In this document: in pieces, positions 20,534 to 28,948 of the stretch
How positions within the stretch are numbered: position 1 is the first letter of the stretch
Layout: the number at the start of each line of letters is the position of its first letter
Assembly: GCF_022549225.1 (NCBI RefSeq)
Contig: NZ_JAKZFD010000001.1
Coordinates: 186,001-250,000, forward strand
Reading direction: 5' to 3'
Source of the DNA: Pelomonas sp. CA6
Lineage (GTDB): Bacteria > Pseudomonadota > Gammaproteobacteria > Burkholderiales > Burkholderiaceae_C
DNA length: 64,000 bases
Position numbers and translations under genes: made by a program
The notes under the pieces: model-generated
The model's database searches: none
The model's input: the letters and a program-made list of their open reading frames with translations, nothing else
Told to the model about the DNA's origin: nothing

Positions 20534-21514
20534 TCAGAAGCGGTGGCGCAGGCCGGCGGAGACGCTGTAGCCCGAGGACAACCCGTCCACCTTGTCGCTC
20601 ATGCCGACCAGATAGAGGTCGGTGCGCTTGGAGATGAAATGGTCATAGCCCACCGACAGGGTCTTGCGGTCCGCGCCGACGCTGGCGTTGATCACGCCGT
20701 ACTGGGCCAGGATGCGCCCATCGCCAACCGGCACGGTGGCGCCGACGGAGGCGAGCTTGTAGTCCAGCGCCTTGGTCTTGTTGTCGACCTTGGTGTACTG
20801 GCCGAAGAGCTTGACCACGCCGGCGTCGTAGGAGACGTTGCCCTGCCAGGTCTTGGTGTCGTCGATGGTGGCGCCCTTCTTCACGTCCTGGTAGACCAGC
20901 GCCGCGGCGAGCGGGCCGCCGGCGTAGTTCAGGCCCAGGCCGGTGTTGCGGCCGCCGTTGGCCTCGCCCGCGGCGACGAAGGCCGTGCCGCTGAAGCCGC
21001 CGAAGACCGGCGTGCCGTACAGCACCGAATCGTTCCAGCCCGAGTCGCCGGACACGGTGTTGCTGGTGAACACATGGCGGATGCTGGGCGAGTAGCCGAA
21101 GCTGTCGCCGAAGGCATTGAAGCTCAGCGTGCTGACGAACAGCGGCGTGGTGTTGCGGCCCAGCTTGACCCAGCCCCAGTCCTTGCTGGACAGGCCCACC
21201 CAGGCGTTGCGTGCCCAGAAGGCGTCGCCGTTGTAGCGTCCGGCCTGGCCGCTGTCGCCGCGCAGAAAGCTGTCGAGCTGGAAGATCGCGCTCAGCCCAC
21301 CGCCCAGGTCCTCGCTGCCCTTGAAGCCGATGAAGCTGGTGCTCATCTTGCCGCTCTCGGCGTTCTTCACCGAGCCGCTGGCGCCGGGGTCCTTGCTGAC
21401 GCCCACGCTCATGTCGAAGAGCCCGTAGAGCTGCACCGTGCTCTGCGCCTGTGCCGCGCCGGCGGCCAGCAGCAGCGCGCCCAGCGCGCCCGCGGCAAGA
21501 ATCTTCTGGTTCAT
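20534..21514 (-). CDS. Gram-negative general porin (Burkholderiales trimeric type)
   Basis: Outer-membrane beta-barrel of 326 residues. It has a signal peptide ending AQAQ, then STVQLYGLFDMSVGVSKD, a start shared by this porin family, and a final strand ending SVSAGLRHRF with the C-terminal Phe that marks outer-membrane insertion. The STSFIGFKGSEDLGGGLSAIF segment is conserved. It lies 36 bases after the ABC permease gene in the same direction, so it may supply outer-membrane entry for that transporter's substrate. Confidence 0.92.
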   Translation of the reverse strand: MNQKILAAGALGALLLAAGAAQAQSTVQLYGLFDMSVGVSKDPGASGSVKNAESGKMSTSFIGFKGSEDLGGGLSAIFQLDSFLRGDSGQAGRYNGDAFWARNAWVGLSSKDWGWVKLGRNTTPLFVSTLSFNAFGDSFGYSPSIRHVFTSNTVSGDSGWNDSVLYGTPVFGGFSGTAFVAAGEANGGRNTGLGLNYAGGPLAAALVYQDVKKGATIDDTKTWQGNVSYDAGVVKLFGQYTKVDNKTKALDYKLASVGATVPVGDGRILAQYGVINASVGADRKTLSVGYDHFISKRTDLYLVGMSDKVDGLSSGYSVSAGLRHRF

Positions 21515-21550
21515 TGGGAAACTCCTGTTTTGTGGTGAGGAAAGAGAGGA

Positions 21551-22321
21551 TCAGGACTGCGTGCCGCGATGCGCCCAGCCGGTCAGGCGGCGCTCGGTCC
21601 ACGCGAAGAGTTCGTACATCGCCATCGCCATCGCGCCGACCACGACCAGGCCGGCGAAGGCCAGCCCCATCTGCATCGACGAGCCGGCGGAGATCAGCAG
21701 ATAGCCGATGCCTTCGTTCGCCGCGGTCATCTCGGACACCGTGGTGCCGACGAAGGCCAGCGTGATGGCCACTTTCAGCGCCCCGAAGAAGTAGGGCAGG
21801 CTGCGCGGCAGGCCGACCTTGATCAGCACGTCGCGGCGGCGCGCGCCGAGCACGCGCAATACGTCCTCCAGCTCGGGTTCCAGCGTTGCCAGTCCGGTGG
21901 CGATGTTGACCATGATGGGAAAGAAGCTGATCAGGAAGGCGGTCAGCACCGCGGGTCCGACGCCGATGCCGAACCACACGACCAGGATGGGCACGAAGGC
22001 CGCCTTGGGCAATGCGTTGAAACCCGTCATCAAGGGATACATCGCCGCATAGGCCAGGCGCGAGCTGCCCATCAGGCAGCCCAGCAGCACGCCCACCACG
22101 ATGGACAGCGCGAAGCCCAGCATCGTGACCCAGAAGCTGCGCCAGGCATGGGCGAGGATGGTGGCGTGGTGCTCCCACAACTGTTCGGCGATGCGCGCCG
22201 GGCTGGGGAAGACGAACTCCGAGACCTGGAACAGGCCGCAGATCGACTGCCACAGCAGCAGCATCAGCAGCAGCAGGATCCAGTGCGCGTGGCGGCGCAT
22301 CAGCAGGGCGCCGGGCTTCAT
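21551..22321 (-). CDS. ABC transporter permease (SsuC/TauC-like)
   Basis: Inner-membrane permease of 256 residues with about six helices and the EAA-type loop (LEDVLRVLGARRRDVLIKVGLPRSLPYF region). The family serves nitrate, sulfonate, taurine or pyrimidine-precursor importers. Its ATG overlaps the ATPase stop by four bases (ATGA at 22318-22321), showing translational coupling. The substrate is not deducible from this gene. Confidence 0.9.
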   Translation of the reverse strand: MKPGALLMRRHAHWILLLLMLLLWQSICGLFQVSEFVFPSPARIAEQLWEHHATILAHAWRSFWVTMLGFALSIVVGVLLGCLMGSSRLAYAAMYPLMTGFNALPKAAFVPILVVWFGIGVGPAVLTAFLISFFPIMVNIATGLATLEPELEDVLRVLGARRRDVLIKVGLPRSLPYFFGALKVAITLAFVGTTVSEMTAANEGIGYLLISAGSSMQMGLAFAGLVVVGAMAMAMYELFAWTERRLTGWAHRGTQS

Positions 22322-23166
22322 TGCGCGATCTCCATGCCGTGCTTCTTCATGGCGCCGATGTGGCCGCGCAATTCGTGCACGATGTCGCCGAACTCCGGCG
22401 TGTAGGTGAGGTCCAGCTCGCGCGGGCGCGCCAGCGGGATGTCGCGCCGGACGATGAACCGGCCCGGGCCGCGGCTCATCACATAGACCGTGTCGGCGAG
22501 GAAGACCGATTCGCGCAGGTCGTGCGTCACCAGGATCACGTTGAAGCCCCGTGCCGCCTGCAGGTCGCGCAGCGTGCACCACAGCTCCTCGCGCGTGAAG
22601 GCGTCCAGCGCGCCGAAGGGCTCGTCCAGCAGCAGCAGCTGAGGCTCATGGATGAGCGCGCGGCAGATGCTGGCGCGCTGCTGCATGCCGCCGGACAGCT
22701 GCCAGGGGTACTTGTCCTCGTAGCCGGCCAGCCCCACGGTCTTCAGCAGCGCGCGGGCGCGCGCCTCGTATTCGGCGCGCTTGTGCCTCAGCTGGCTGCG
22801 ATGCGGCTCGACGATCTCCAGCGGCAGCATCACATTGGCCAGCGTCGTGCGCCAGGGCAGCAGCGAGGCCGACTGGAAGGCCATGCCGCTGATCTTCAGC
22901 GGCCCGTGCACGGTGCGGCCGTCGACGCGGATCTCGCCGCGCGAGGGTGCCTTCAGCCCGGTGCTGAGCTTCATGAAGGTGGACTTGCCGCAGCCCGAGG
23001 GCCCGACGATGGCGATGAACTCGCCGCGCCCCACCTTCAGGTCGATGGCCTCGACGGCGAACCGGCCCTGTGCCAGCAGCGCGTCGTTGTAGGCCAGCCA
23101 GACGTCGCGGAACTCGACGAAGGGGGGCGGGTGGAAGGGCTCCGCCGTGGGGTGGGGGGCGCTCAT
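22318..23166 (-). CDS. ABC transporter ATP-binding protein (SsuB/TauB-like)
   Basis: Protein of 282 residues with Walker A GPSGCGKST, Q-loop FQSASLLPW, signature LSGGMQQRASICRAL, Walker B LLLLDEPFGALD and the H-loop THDLRESVFL. All key residues are present. It belongs to the nitrate/sulfonate/taurine class. It is coupled by 4-base overlaps both to the binding-protein gene before it and to the permease gene after it. Confidence 0.93.
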   Translation of the reverse strand: MSAPHPTAEPFHPPPFVEFRDVWLAYNDALLAQGRFAVEAIDLKVGRGEFIAIVGPSGCGKSTFMKLSTGLKAPSRGEIRVDGRTVHGPLKISGMAFQSASLLPWRTTLANVMLPLEIVEPHRSQLRHKRAEYEARARALLKTVGLAGYEDKYPWQLSGGMQQRASICRALIHEPQLLLLDEPFGALDAFTREELWCTLRDLQAARGFNVILVTHDLRESVFLADTVYVMSRGPGRFIVRRDIPLARPRELDLTYTPEFGDIVHELRGHIGAMKKHGMEIAQ

Positions 23167-24212
23167 TTCTTCGCGGCGGGAGGCAGCACGTTGAGCTCGG
23201 CCGCGGCCGGCAGCAGGCTGCCGTTCCAGACCGCCGCGGGGTCCACGCGGGTCTTGGTGCCATAGGCGTCGGAAACCTGGCTGGCCATCAGGCTCAGGCG
23301 TGGCGCGTTGACCTGGCCGAAGCCTTCGGCGCGGGCATCCGGGCTCGCGATCACCGCGTCGATCGCCAGGCGCAGGCGGCGCTTCTCCAGCGCTTCGTTG
23401 ATGAGGCCGTCGCGCGCCTTCACATGGGCGATCGCGTCGTCGGGTTTGGCCATCACCTCGCGGGCGCCCCTGGCGAAGGCGCGCAGGAAGGCGCGCAGCT
23501 GGTCGGGCCGTTCCTTGATCATGCGCGGGCTGGCGATGATGACGTTGCCGTAGAGCTTCACGCCGTGTTCGGCATAAGGGAAGAGCCGGACTTCGTCGGC
23601 CTTCACGCCGCGTGCCTCCAGGTTCAGCAGCGAGGTGAAGGAGAAGCCGGTGATTGCGTCCACGTCGCCGCGCACCAGCATGGTCTCGCGCAGCGGCGGG
23701 TCCATGCTGATCCAGTTCACCGCGGCCAGCTTGTTGGCCTTGGCCAGGATGGGGAAGCCGCGTCGGCCGGCGTCGAACACCGGCGCGCCCAGCTTCTTGC
23801 CGCCCAGATCGGCCAGCGACTGGATGCCGGACTTCTTCAGCGTCAGCACCGCGGCCGGCGTGTTGTTGTAGACCATCATCACGGCGACCGGCTTGTTCGG
23901 CGCGTCCGGGTTGTTGGCATGGAACTCCATCAGCGCGGCGAGGTCGGCAAAGCCCATGTCGTAGGCGCCCGAGGCCACGCGCGTCACCGCGCCGCCGGAG
24001 CCGTTGCCGGCATCGACGCTGACCTCCAGCTTCTCGTCCTTGAAATAGCCCTTGGCGACGGGCAGCAGGAAGAGCGCGGCCGGGCCTTCGAAGCGCCAGT
24101 CGAGCTGGAACTTGATCGGTTGGGTCTGCGCCTGCGCTTGCGGCCCGAGCAGGGCGCTCAAGGCCAGGCCGGCGGCGAGACGGCGGGCGAACCCGCGGCG
24201 GGAGAAGGGCAT
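23163..24212 (-). CDS. ABC transporter substrate-binding protein, NMT1/THI5-like
   Basis: Periplasmic binding protein of 349 residues. The N-terminus SRRGFARRLAAGLALSALLG is a Tat-like twin-arginine signal. The mature protein has the NMT1 pattern (IKFQLDWRFEGPAALFLLPVAKGYFKDEKLEV; FADLAALMEF; LADLGGKKLGAP). Members bind pyrimidine precursors, sulfonates, nitrate or riboflavin. No TPP-riboswitch signature was found upstream. It lies beside the purine region, so a nitrogen compound is possible, but that is speculation. The start at 24212 marks the signal peptide. Confidence 0.88.
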   Translation of the reverse strand: MPFSRRGFARRLAAGLALSALLGPQAQAQTQPIKFQLDWRFEGPAALFLLPVAKGYFKDEKLEVSVDAGNGSGGAVTRVASGAYDMGFADLAALMEFHANNPDAPNKPVAVMMVYNNTPAAVLTLKKSGIQSLADLGGKKLGAPVFDAGRRGFPILAKANKLAAVNWISMDPPLRETMLVRGDVDAITGFSFTSLLNLEARGVKADEVRLFPYAEHGVKLYGNVIIASPRMIKERPDQLRAFLRAFARGAREVMAKPDDAIAHVKARDGLINEALEKRRLRLAIDAVIASPDARAEGFGQVNAPRLSLMASQVSDAYGTKTRVDPAAVWNGSLLPAAAELNVLPPAAKK

Positions 24213-24593
24213 GGATGGCTCCGGGTCAGGGGTCAGGACTTGCCTCGAGGGGCTGTCCTGATTCAGCAAGGTCCATGCCACGCCGCGCCCGCGCCGCCCG
24301 GCGCCGGCGCCGTGGCCTTTGCGCCACGGCGAGCGGCCGCGGGCGTGACGGAATCACGCGATCGGGCTTCCCGCGGACGCGCGAAGCCTGGCTTGCCGTG
24401 CCGCGAGCACTGCGCTGGGCCGGCCCGCGCAGGTCATGCCCCAGCATGGATCACCAGGACCCAGCTTGGGGCTGGGACGCCACGCGCGATGCCGTGTGTG
24501 TGCGCTGACCGTGTGTCCCCTGGAGCTAGGTCAAGCTCATGTCAGCCGACGGCTCTCAGAATTTGCGTCATCCGCAACCAGCCTCAAGCCGCA
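24213..24593. other. Divergent intergenic region between the ABC operon and the CoA-transferase gene
   Basis: 381 bases without a supported gene. It holds two inverted repeats: CGCCGTGGC (24308-24316) with GCCACGGCG (24323-24331), and GCGTGA (24343-24348) with TCACGC (24354-24359). A copy of the recurrent GGTCAGG-N-CTTGCC word is at 24231-24244. Divergent promoters must lie here, but no good -35/-10 pair could be singled out. Confidence 0.55.
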
Positions 24594-25889
24594 ATGTCCT
24601 ACCAAGCGCAGTACCGTCAGAAACTCGTCAGCCCCGTGGAGGCTCTGGACCAGGTGCGCGATGGCGACCACATCGTCGTGCCCACCGGTGTGGGCGAGCC
24701 GCCGGCGCTGCTGGGCGCGCTGTCGGACCAGCGGCGCCGCTTCCATGGCGTGCAGGTGGCGCAGATTCTGCCGGTGCGCAAGTTCGGCTACTTCGATCCC
24801 GAGACCCTGGACCATGTGCGCCACGTCGCCTACTTCTTCGGCGGCGCTTCGCGCGCCGGCGGGCAGGCCGGCTGGGTGGATTTCATTCCCAGCTATTTCT
24901 CCGAGATGCCGCAGCTGATCGAGCGCGGGCTGATCCCGGCCGACGTGGTGTTCGCGCTCGCGTCGCCGATGGACGAGCACGGCTATTTCGCGCTGAGCCT
25001 GGCGGCGGACTACACCATGGCCGCGCTGGCCAAGGCGCGCGCCATCGTGCTGGAGGTGAACCCCCAGGTGCCCTTCGCGTTCGGGGCCTGCCAGGTGCAT
25101 GTCTCGCAGGTGGCCGCGCTGGTGGAGAACGACGAGCCGGTGACCGAGGTCGGGCTGCCCAGCATCGGGCCGGTGCAGCAGGCCATCGGCAAGTACGTGG
25201 CCGAGATGATCGACGACGGCGCCACGCTGCAGATCGGCTACGGCGGCATTCCCGACGCCGTGGTGATGCAGCTCACCAACAAGAAGGACCTGGGCGTGCA
25301 CACCGAGATGATCGGCGACGGCATCCTGAGCCTGATCGAGGCCGGCGTCGTGACCAACCGGCGCAAGAACTACCTGCCCGGCAAGACCATCGCGACCTTC
25401 GCGCTGGGCTCGCGCAAGCTCTACCAGCATCTGCACCGCAACCCGGGGCTGGAGATGCATCCGGTGGACTTCACCAACGACCCCTATCTGGCGGGCCGCA
25501 ATGACCAGCTGGTCGCGATCAATGCGACGCTGCAGATCGACCTGCTGGGCCAGTGCGGCTCCGAAAGCCTGGGCCCCGTGCCTTATTCGGGCACCGGCGG
25601 CCAGGTTGACTTCGTGCGCGCGGCCAACCGCTCGCGCGGCGGCAAGGCCATCATCGTGCTGCCCTCCACCGCGAAGAACGACAGCATCTCGCGCATCGTG
25701 CCCACGCTGACGCCCGGCACCCATGTGACCACCGGCAAGAACGACATCAACTACGTCGTCAGCGAGTACGGCGTCGCGCAACTGCGCGGCAAGAGCGCCA
25801 AGCAGCGCGCGCAGGAGCTGATCGCCATCGCCCACCCCGACTTCCGCGCCGAGCTGCGCGAGCAGGCGCGGCGGCTGAACCTGCTCTGA
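24594..25889 (+). CDS. Acetyl-CoA hydrolase/transferase family CoA-transferase
   Basis: Protein of 431 residues with the two-domain family I CoA-transferase pattern: VSPVEALDQVRDGDHIVVPTG, then LQIGYGGIPDAVVMQL, and the catalytic Glu in LGVHTEMIGDGILSLIEAG, followed by GQCGSESLGPVPYSGTGGQVDF. It resembles 4-hydroxybutyrate or acetyl-CoA:acid CoA-transferases; the acid is unknown. Its TGA directly abuts the convergent stop of the M20 gene (TGATCA), so there is no space between them. Any link with purine breakdown is unproven. Confidence 0.88.
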   Translation: MSYQAQYRQKLVSPVEALDQVRDGDHIVVPTGVGEPPALLGALSDQRRRFHGVQVAQILPVRKFGYFDPETLDHVRHVAYFFGGASRAGGQAGWVDFIPSYFSEMPQLIERGLIPADVVFALASPMDEHGYFALSLAADYTMAALAKARAIVLEVNPQVPFAFGACQVHVSQVAALVENDEPVTEVGLPSIGPVQQAIGKYVAEMIDDGATLQIGYGGIPDAVVMQLTNKKDLGVHTEMIGDGILSLIEAGVVTNRRKNYLPGKTIATFALGSRKLYQHLHRNPGLEMHPVDFTNDPYLAGRNDQLVAINATLQIDLLGQCGSESLGPVPYSGTGGQVDFVRAANRSRGGKAIIVLPSTAKNDSISRIVPTLTPGTHVTTGKNDINYVVSEYGVAQLRGKSAKQRAQELIAIAHPDFRAELREQARRLNLL

Positions 25890-27155
25890 TCAGGCGGCGC
25901 GCAGCAGATCCGCCAGCGTCCGCGCCACCACCTGGGTCGCGCGGCGCAGGTCCGCGAGCGCCAGGTGTTCGTCGGCGCGCTTGGCATTGGACTCCAGCAC
26001 GGTGCGCGGGCCGGCGCCGTAGATGGCCGCGGGGATGCCGTGCTCGCCATACAGGCGCACATCGGTGTACAGCGGCGTGCCGGAAACGGGGATGGGTTCG
26101 CCGAAGACCGCGCTGGCATGGCGCTGCAGCGCGTCGACCAGCGGCGCGTTGCCCGGCAGCGGGGTCAGCGCGCGGGCCAGCAGCAAACGCCGGATCTCCA
26201 CCTGCAGGCCCGGCCGCCGCGCATTGAAGCGGGCCGCGGCCTGCGCGATGGTCTCGCGCACCTGGGCCTCGACCTGCGCCGGGTCCTCCTCGGGGATCAT
26301 GCGCCGGTCCAGCTTCAGCACCACCTTGCCGGGCACGACATTGGTGTTGGTGCCGCCCTCGATCCGGCCCACGTTGAGATAGGGATGGGTGATGCCCGGC
26401 ACGGCGCTGCGCACGCGCTGGTAGTCCTCGTTCAGCGCATAGAGCGCGTTCAGGATCGCGACCGCGCCCTGCAGCGCGTCGACGCCGGTGTCGGGGATCG
26501 CGGCATGGGCCATGCGGCCCTGCACCGTGACCTCCATCTGCAGACAGCCGTTGTGCGCGGTCACGACCTGGTAGCTGAAGCCCGCGGCGAGCAGGAAGTC
26601 GGGCCGGGTCAGGCCCTTCTTCAGCAGCCAGCCCGGGCCCAGCTCGCCACCGAACTCCTCGTCGTAGGTGAAGTGCAGCTCCACCGCGCCGCGCAGCGGC
26701 AGGCCGGAGTTTTTCAGCGCCAGCAGCGCGTAGGTGTAGGTCGCGAAGTCGCTCTTGCTCACCGCGGCGGCGCGGCCGTAGAGGCGGCCGTCGACGATCT
26801 CCGCGCCATAGGGGGCCTGGGTCCAGCCCTCGCCCGGCGGCACCACGTCGCCATGCGCGTTCAGCGCGATCGTCGGGCCGTCCGCGCCGAAGCGTTGGCG
26901 CACGATGAGGTTGGTGATGGACTGCAGGCCCTGGGCACGCACCTCGGCCTCGGGCACCGGATACGCCTCGACCTCCAGGCCCAGTTCGGCGAGCAGCCGC
27001 GCGCTCAGCTCGGCATGCGGCGCGTTGTTGCCGGGCGGGGTGTCGGTGGGCTGGCGGACCAGGGCCTGAAGCAGGCGGACCTCGTCGTCGAAATGGGCGG
27101 CGATCCAGGCGTCCAGCGCGGCGTAGGCCGTGGTGTTGTCGGAGGTGGCGTTCAT
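25890..27155 (-). CDS. M20-family metallohydrolase (ArgE/DapE-like) in the allantoin operon
   Basis: Zinc-dependent amidohydrolase of 421 residues with the M20 metal ligands: His in NAHGDVVPPG, the Asp bridging site in the following segment, TYDEEFGGELG (catalytic and metal Glu), and the dimerisation domain. It resembles deacetylases acting on N-acyl amino acids. It is the last gene of gntR-puuE-uraD/allantoate amidohydrolase and overlaps the fusion gene by 4 bases, so it probably acts on a ureide intermediate. No ureidoglycolate lyase is present here, making ureidoglycolate a candidate substrate. Confidence 0.85.
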   Translation of the reverse strand: MNATSDNTTAYAALDAWIAAHFDDEVRLLQALVRQPTDTPPGNNAPHAELSARLLAELGLEVEAYPVPEAEVRAQGLQSITNLIVRQRFGADGPTIALNAHGDVVPPGEGWTQAPYGAEIVDGRLYGRAAAVSKSDFATYTYALLALKNSGLPLRGAVELHFTYDEEFGGELGPGWLLKKGLTRPDFLLAAGFSYQVVTAHNGCLQMEVTVQGRMAHAAIPDTGVDALQGAVAILNALYALNEDYQRVRSAVPGITHPYLNVGRIEGGTNTNVVPGKVVLKLDRRMIPEEDPAQVEAQVRETIAQAAARFNARRPGLQVEIRRLLLARALTPLPGNAPLVDALQRHASAVFGEPIPVSGTPLYTDVRLYGEHGIPAAIYGAGPRTVLESNAKRADEHLALADLRRATQVVARTLADLLRAA

Positions 27156-28948
27156 CGTGGTGAATCCTTGGCGAGGCCGTCCAGCAGCGCGGCGAAGGCC
27201 TGCACGCACAGTTCGGTGTCGTCGTTGCTGATGGCTTCCAGCGGGTTGTGCGAAATGCCGAGGTTGAGCCCGCGCTGGAAGAGCATGGCCTGGGGCATCA
27301 CATGGTGCAGGGTCATCGCGTCGTGGCCGGCGCCGGAGGGCAGGCGCAGCACCGGCAGGCCCAGGTCCGCGACGGCGGCCTCCCAGCGCGCCTGCCAGGC
27401 GGGATGGCTGGGCGCGGCGGGCGCGGCCATGGTGGGCTCCAGCGTGAAGCGCAGGCCGCGGCGGGCACAGATCGCGTCCAGCTGCGCGCGCACCTCGGCG
27501 TCCAGCGCGTCGCGGGTCGCGTCGCTCGTCGCGCGCAGGTCCAGGCTGAAGCGGCAGCGGCCCGGCACGACGTTGATCGAGCCGGCCGGGACTTCCAGCA
27601 CGCCCACGGTGCCCACCGCGTCGGGCCATGCGGCGGCGCGCTGTTCAACGAAGAGCAACAGCTCGGCCACCGCGGCCGCGGCATCGCGGCGGCGGTCCAT
27701 CGGCGTGGTGCCGGCATGCGAGGCCAGGCCGCGCACCTCGCCGAGGTAGCGGCGGCTGCCGTTGATGGAGCTGACCACGCCCAGCGGCAGGTCCAGCTCG
27801 GCGAGCACCGGCCCTTGCTCGATGTGGACCTCGACGAAGCCCCGGTAGCGGGCCGGGTCGCGCGTCAGCGCGCGGATGGCCTCCAGCGTGCCCGGCAGGC
27901 CGGCGGCCCGCATGGCGTCGCGCATCGCGATGCCGTCGGCATCGCGCTCGTCCAGCCAGGCCGGGTCGAAGCGACCCGCCAGCGCGGACGACGCGAGGAA
28001 GGTGGCCTTGTAGCGCTGCCCCTCTTCCTCGGCGAAGCCCACCACCTCGATGCCGAAGGGCAGGCGCCGCCCGGCGCGCCGCAGCGCGCGCACGCAGGCC
28101 ATGGGCACCAGGATGCCCAGCCGGCCGTCGTACTTGCCGGCGTTGCGCACGGTGTCGTAGTGGCTGCCGGTGAGCAGGCGCGGCGCGGCGCGGTCGCTGC
28201 CGTGGTACAGGCCGACGACGTTGCCCACCGCGTCCAGGCTCACCTCGTCAAAGCCGCAGTCCTCGCGCATCCATTGCATCAGCTGGCGCGCGACGGCCTG
28301 GTGCGCCGGCGTGAGATAGGTGACGGTGAGCTGGCCCTGCTCGGCGAAGCCGGCGTCGGCATGCCGGGCCAGCGACTCGGCCCAGTCCCAGACGCGGTTG
28401 CCTTCGGTCGGTTCGACGCCGAACTTGTCGTTCAGCCGGATCTCGGCGATGCGGTGGATGTTGCGCAGGCATTCGGCGCGCTCCTGGTCGGGGTGCGTAT
28501 CGAGCCGGCGCTCGAAGGCGGCGATGATCTCCTGCCGCGTCAGGCCGGTGCCGCGTGGGCCGCGCACGGCCAGGATGAAGGGCCAGCCGAAGCGCGCGTT
28601 GTAGTCGGCGTTGAGCTGCTGCAGCCGGGCGAACTCCTGCGGCGTGCAGGCCGTCAGGCCGGCGCGGCTTTGCTCGTCGGTCGATTCGGCGGTCAGGGTC
28701 TGCGCCACCATGGCCTTGCCGGCCAGCTCGGGGTGGGCGCGGATCAGGCCCAGCTGCTTGTCCACGCCGGCCTCGCGCACCACACGGGCCAGCGCATGCT
28801 TGAGCTGGGCCAGGGAGCGGAAGGGCCGGGCCGGCGCGGCGCGCTCGGCGATCCAGGGCGAATGCTCGTACGTGCCGTCCAGCAGCGCGACGAAGTCGTC
28901 CGTGCTCGCGGCGTTGAGTCGGTCTAGCGTCAGGGCCATGCGGATCAT
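27152..28948 (-). CDS. Fusion: OHCU decarboxylase (UraD) - allantoate amidohydrolase (M20)
   Basis: Protein of 598 residues in two parts. Residues 1-170 are UraD, which decarboxylates 2-oxo-4-hydroxy-4-carboxy-5-ureidoimidazoline to S-allantoin (LTLDRLNAASTDDFVALLDG, IRAHPELAGKAM, the LQQLNADYNARFGWPFI block). Residues 180-598 are an allantoate amidohydrolase/carbamoylase of the M20 family (LLTGSHYDTVRNAGKYDG, VGFAEEEGQRY, EVHIEQGPVLAE, GLASHAGTTPMDRRRD, SGAGHDAM). It carries out two non-adjacent steps; the allantoinase between them is the neighbouring puuE. ATGA overlaps join it to both neighbours. Confidence 0.93.
   Translation of the reverse strand: MIRMALTLDRLNAASTDDFVALLDGTYEHSPWIAERAAPARPFRSLAQLKHALARVVREAGVDKQLGLIRAHPELAGKAMVAQTLTAESTDEQSRAGLTACTPQEFARLQQLNADYNARFGWPFILAVRGPRGTGLTRQEIIAAFERRLDTHPDQERAECLRNIHRIAEIRLNDKFGVEPTEGNRVWDWAESLARHADAGFAEQGQLTVTYLTPAHQAVARQLMQWMREDCGFDEVSLDAVGNVVGLYHGSDRAAPRLLTGSHYDTVRNAGKYDGRLGILVPMACVRALRRAGRRLPFGIEVVGFAEEEGQRYKATFLASSALAGRFDPAWLDERDADGIAMRDAMRAAGLPGTLEAIRALTRDPARYRGFVEVHIEQGPVLAELDLPLGVVSSINGSRRYLGEVRGLASHAGTTPMDRRRDAAAAVAELLLFVEQRAAAWPDAVGTVGVLEVPAGSINVVPGRCRFSLDLRATSDATRDALDAEVRAQLDAICARRGLRFTLEPTMAAPAAPSHPAWQARWEAAVADLGLPVLRLPSGAGHDAMTLHHVMPQAMLFQRGLNLGISHNPLEAISNDDTELCVQAFAALLDGLAKDSPR

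Noticed and set aside
24213-24593. TPP riboswitch upstream of the NMT1/THI5-like binding protein
   Set aside because: A CTGAGA word is present on the minus strand near 24550, but the rest of the THI element (the GAACCTGAT-like half and correct spacing) is missing.
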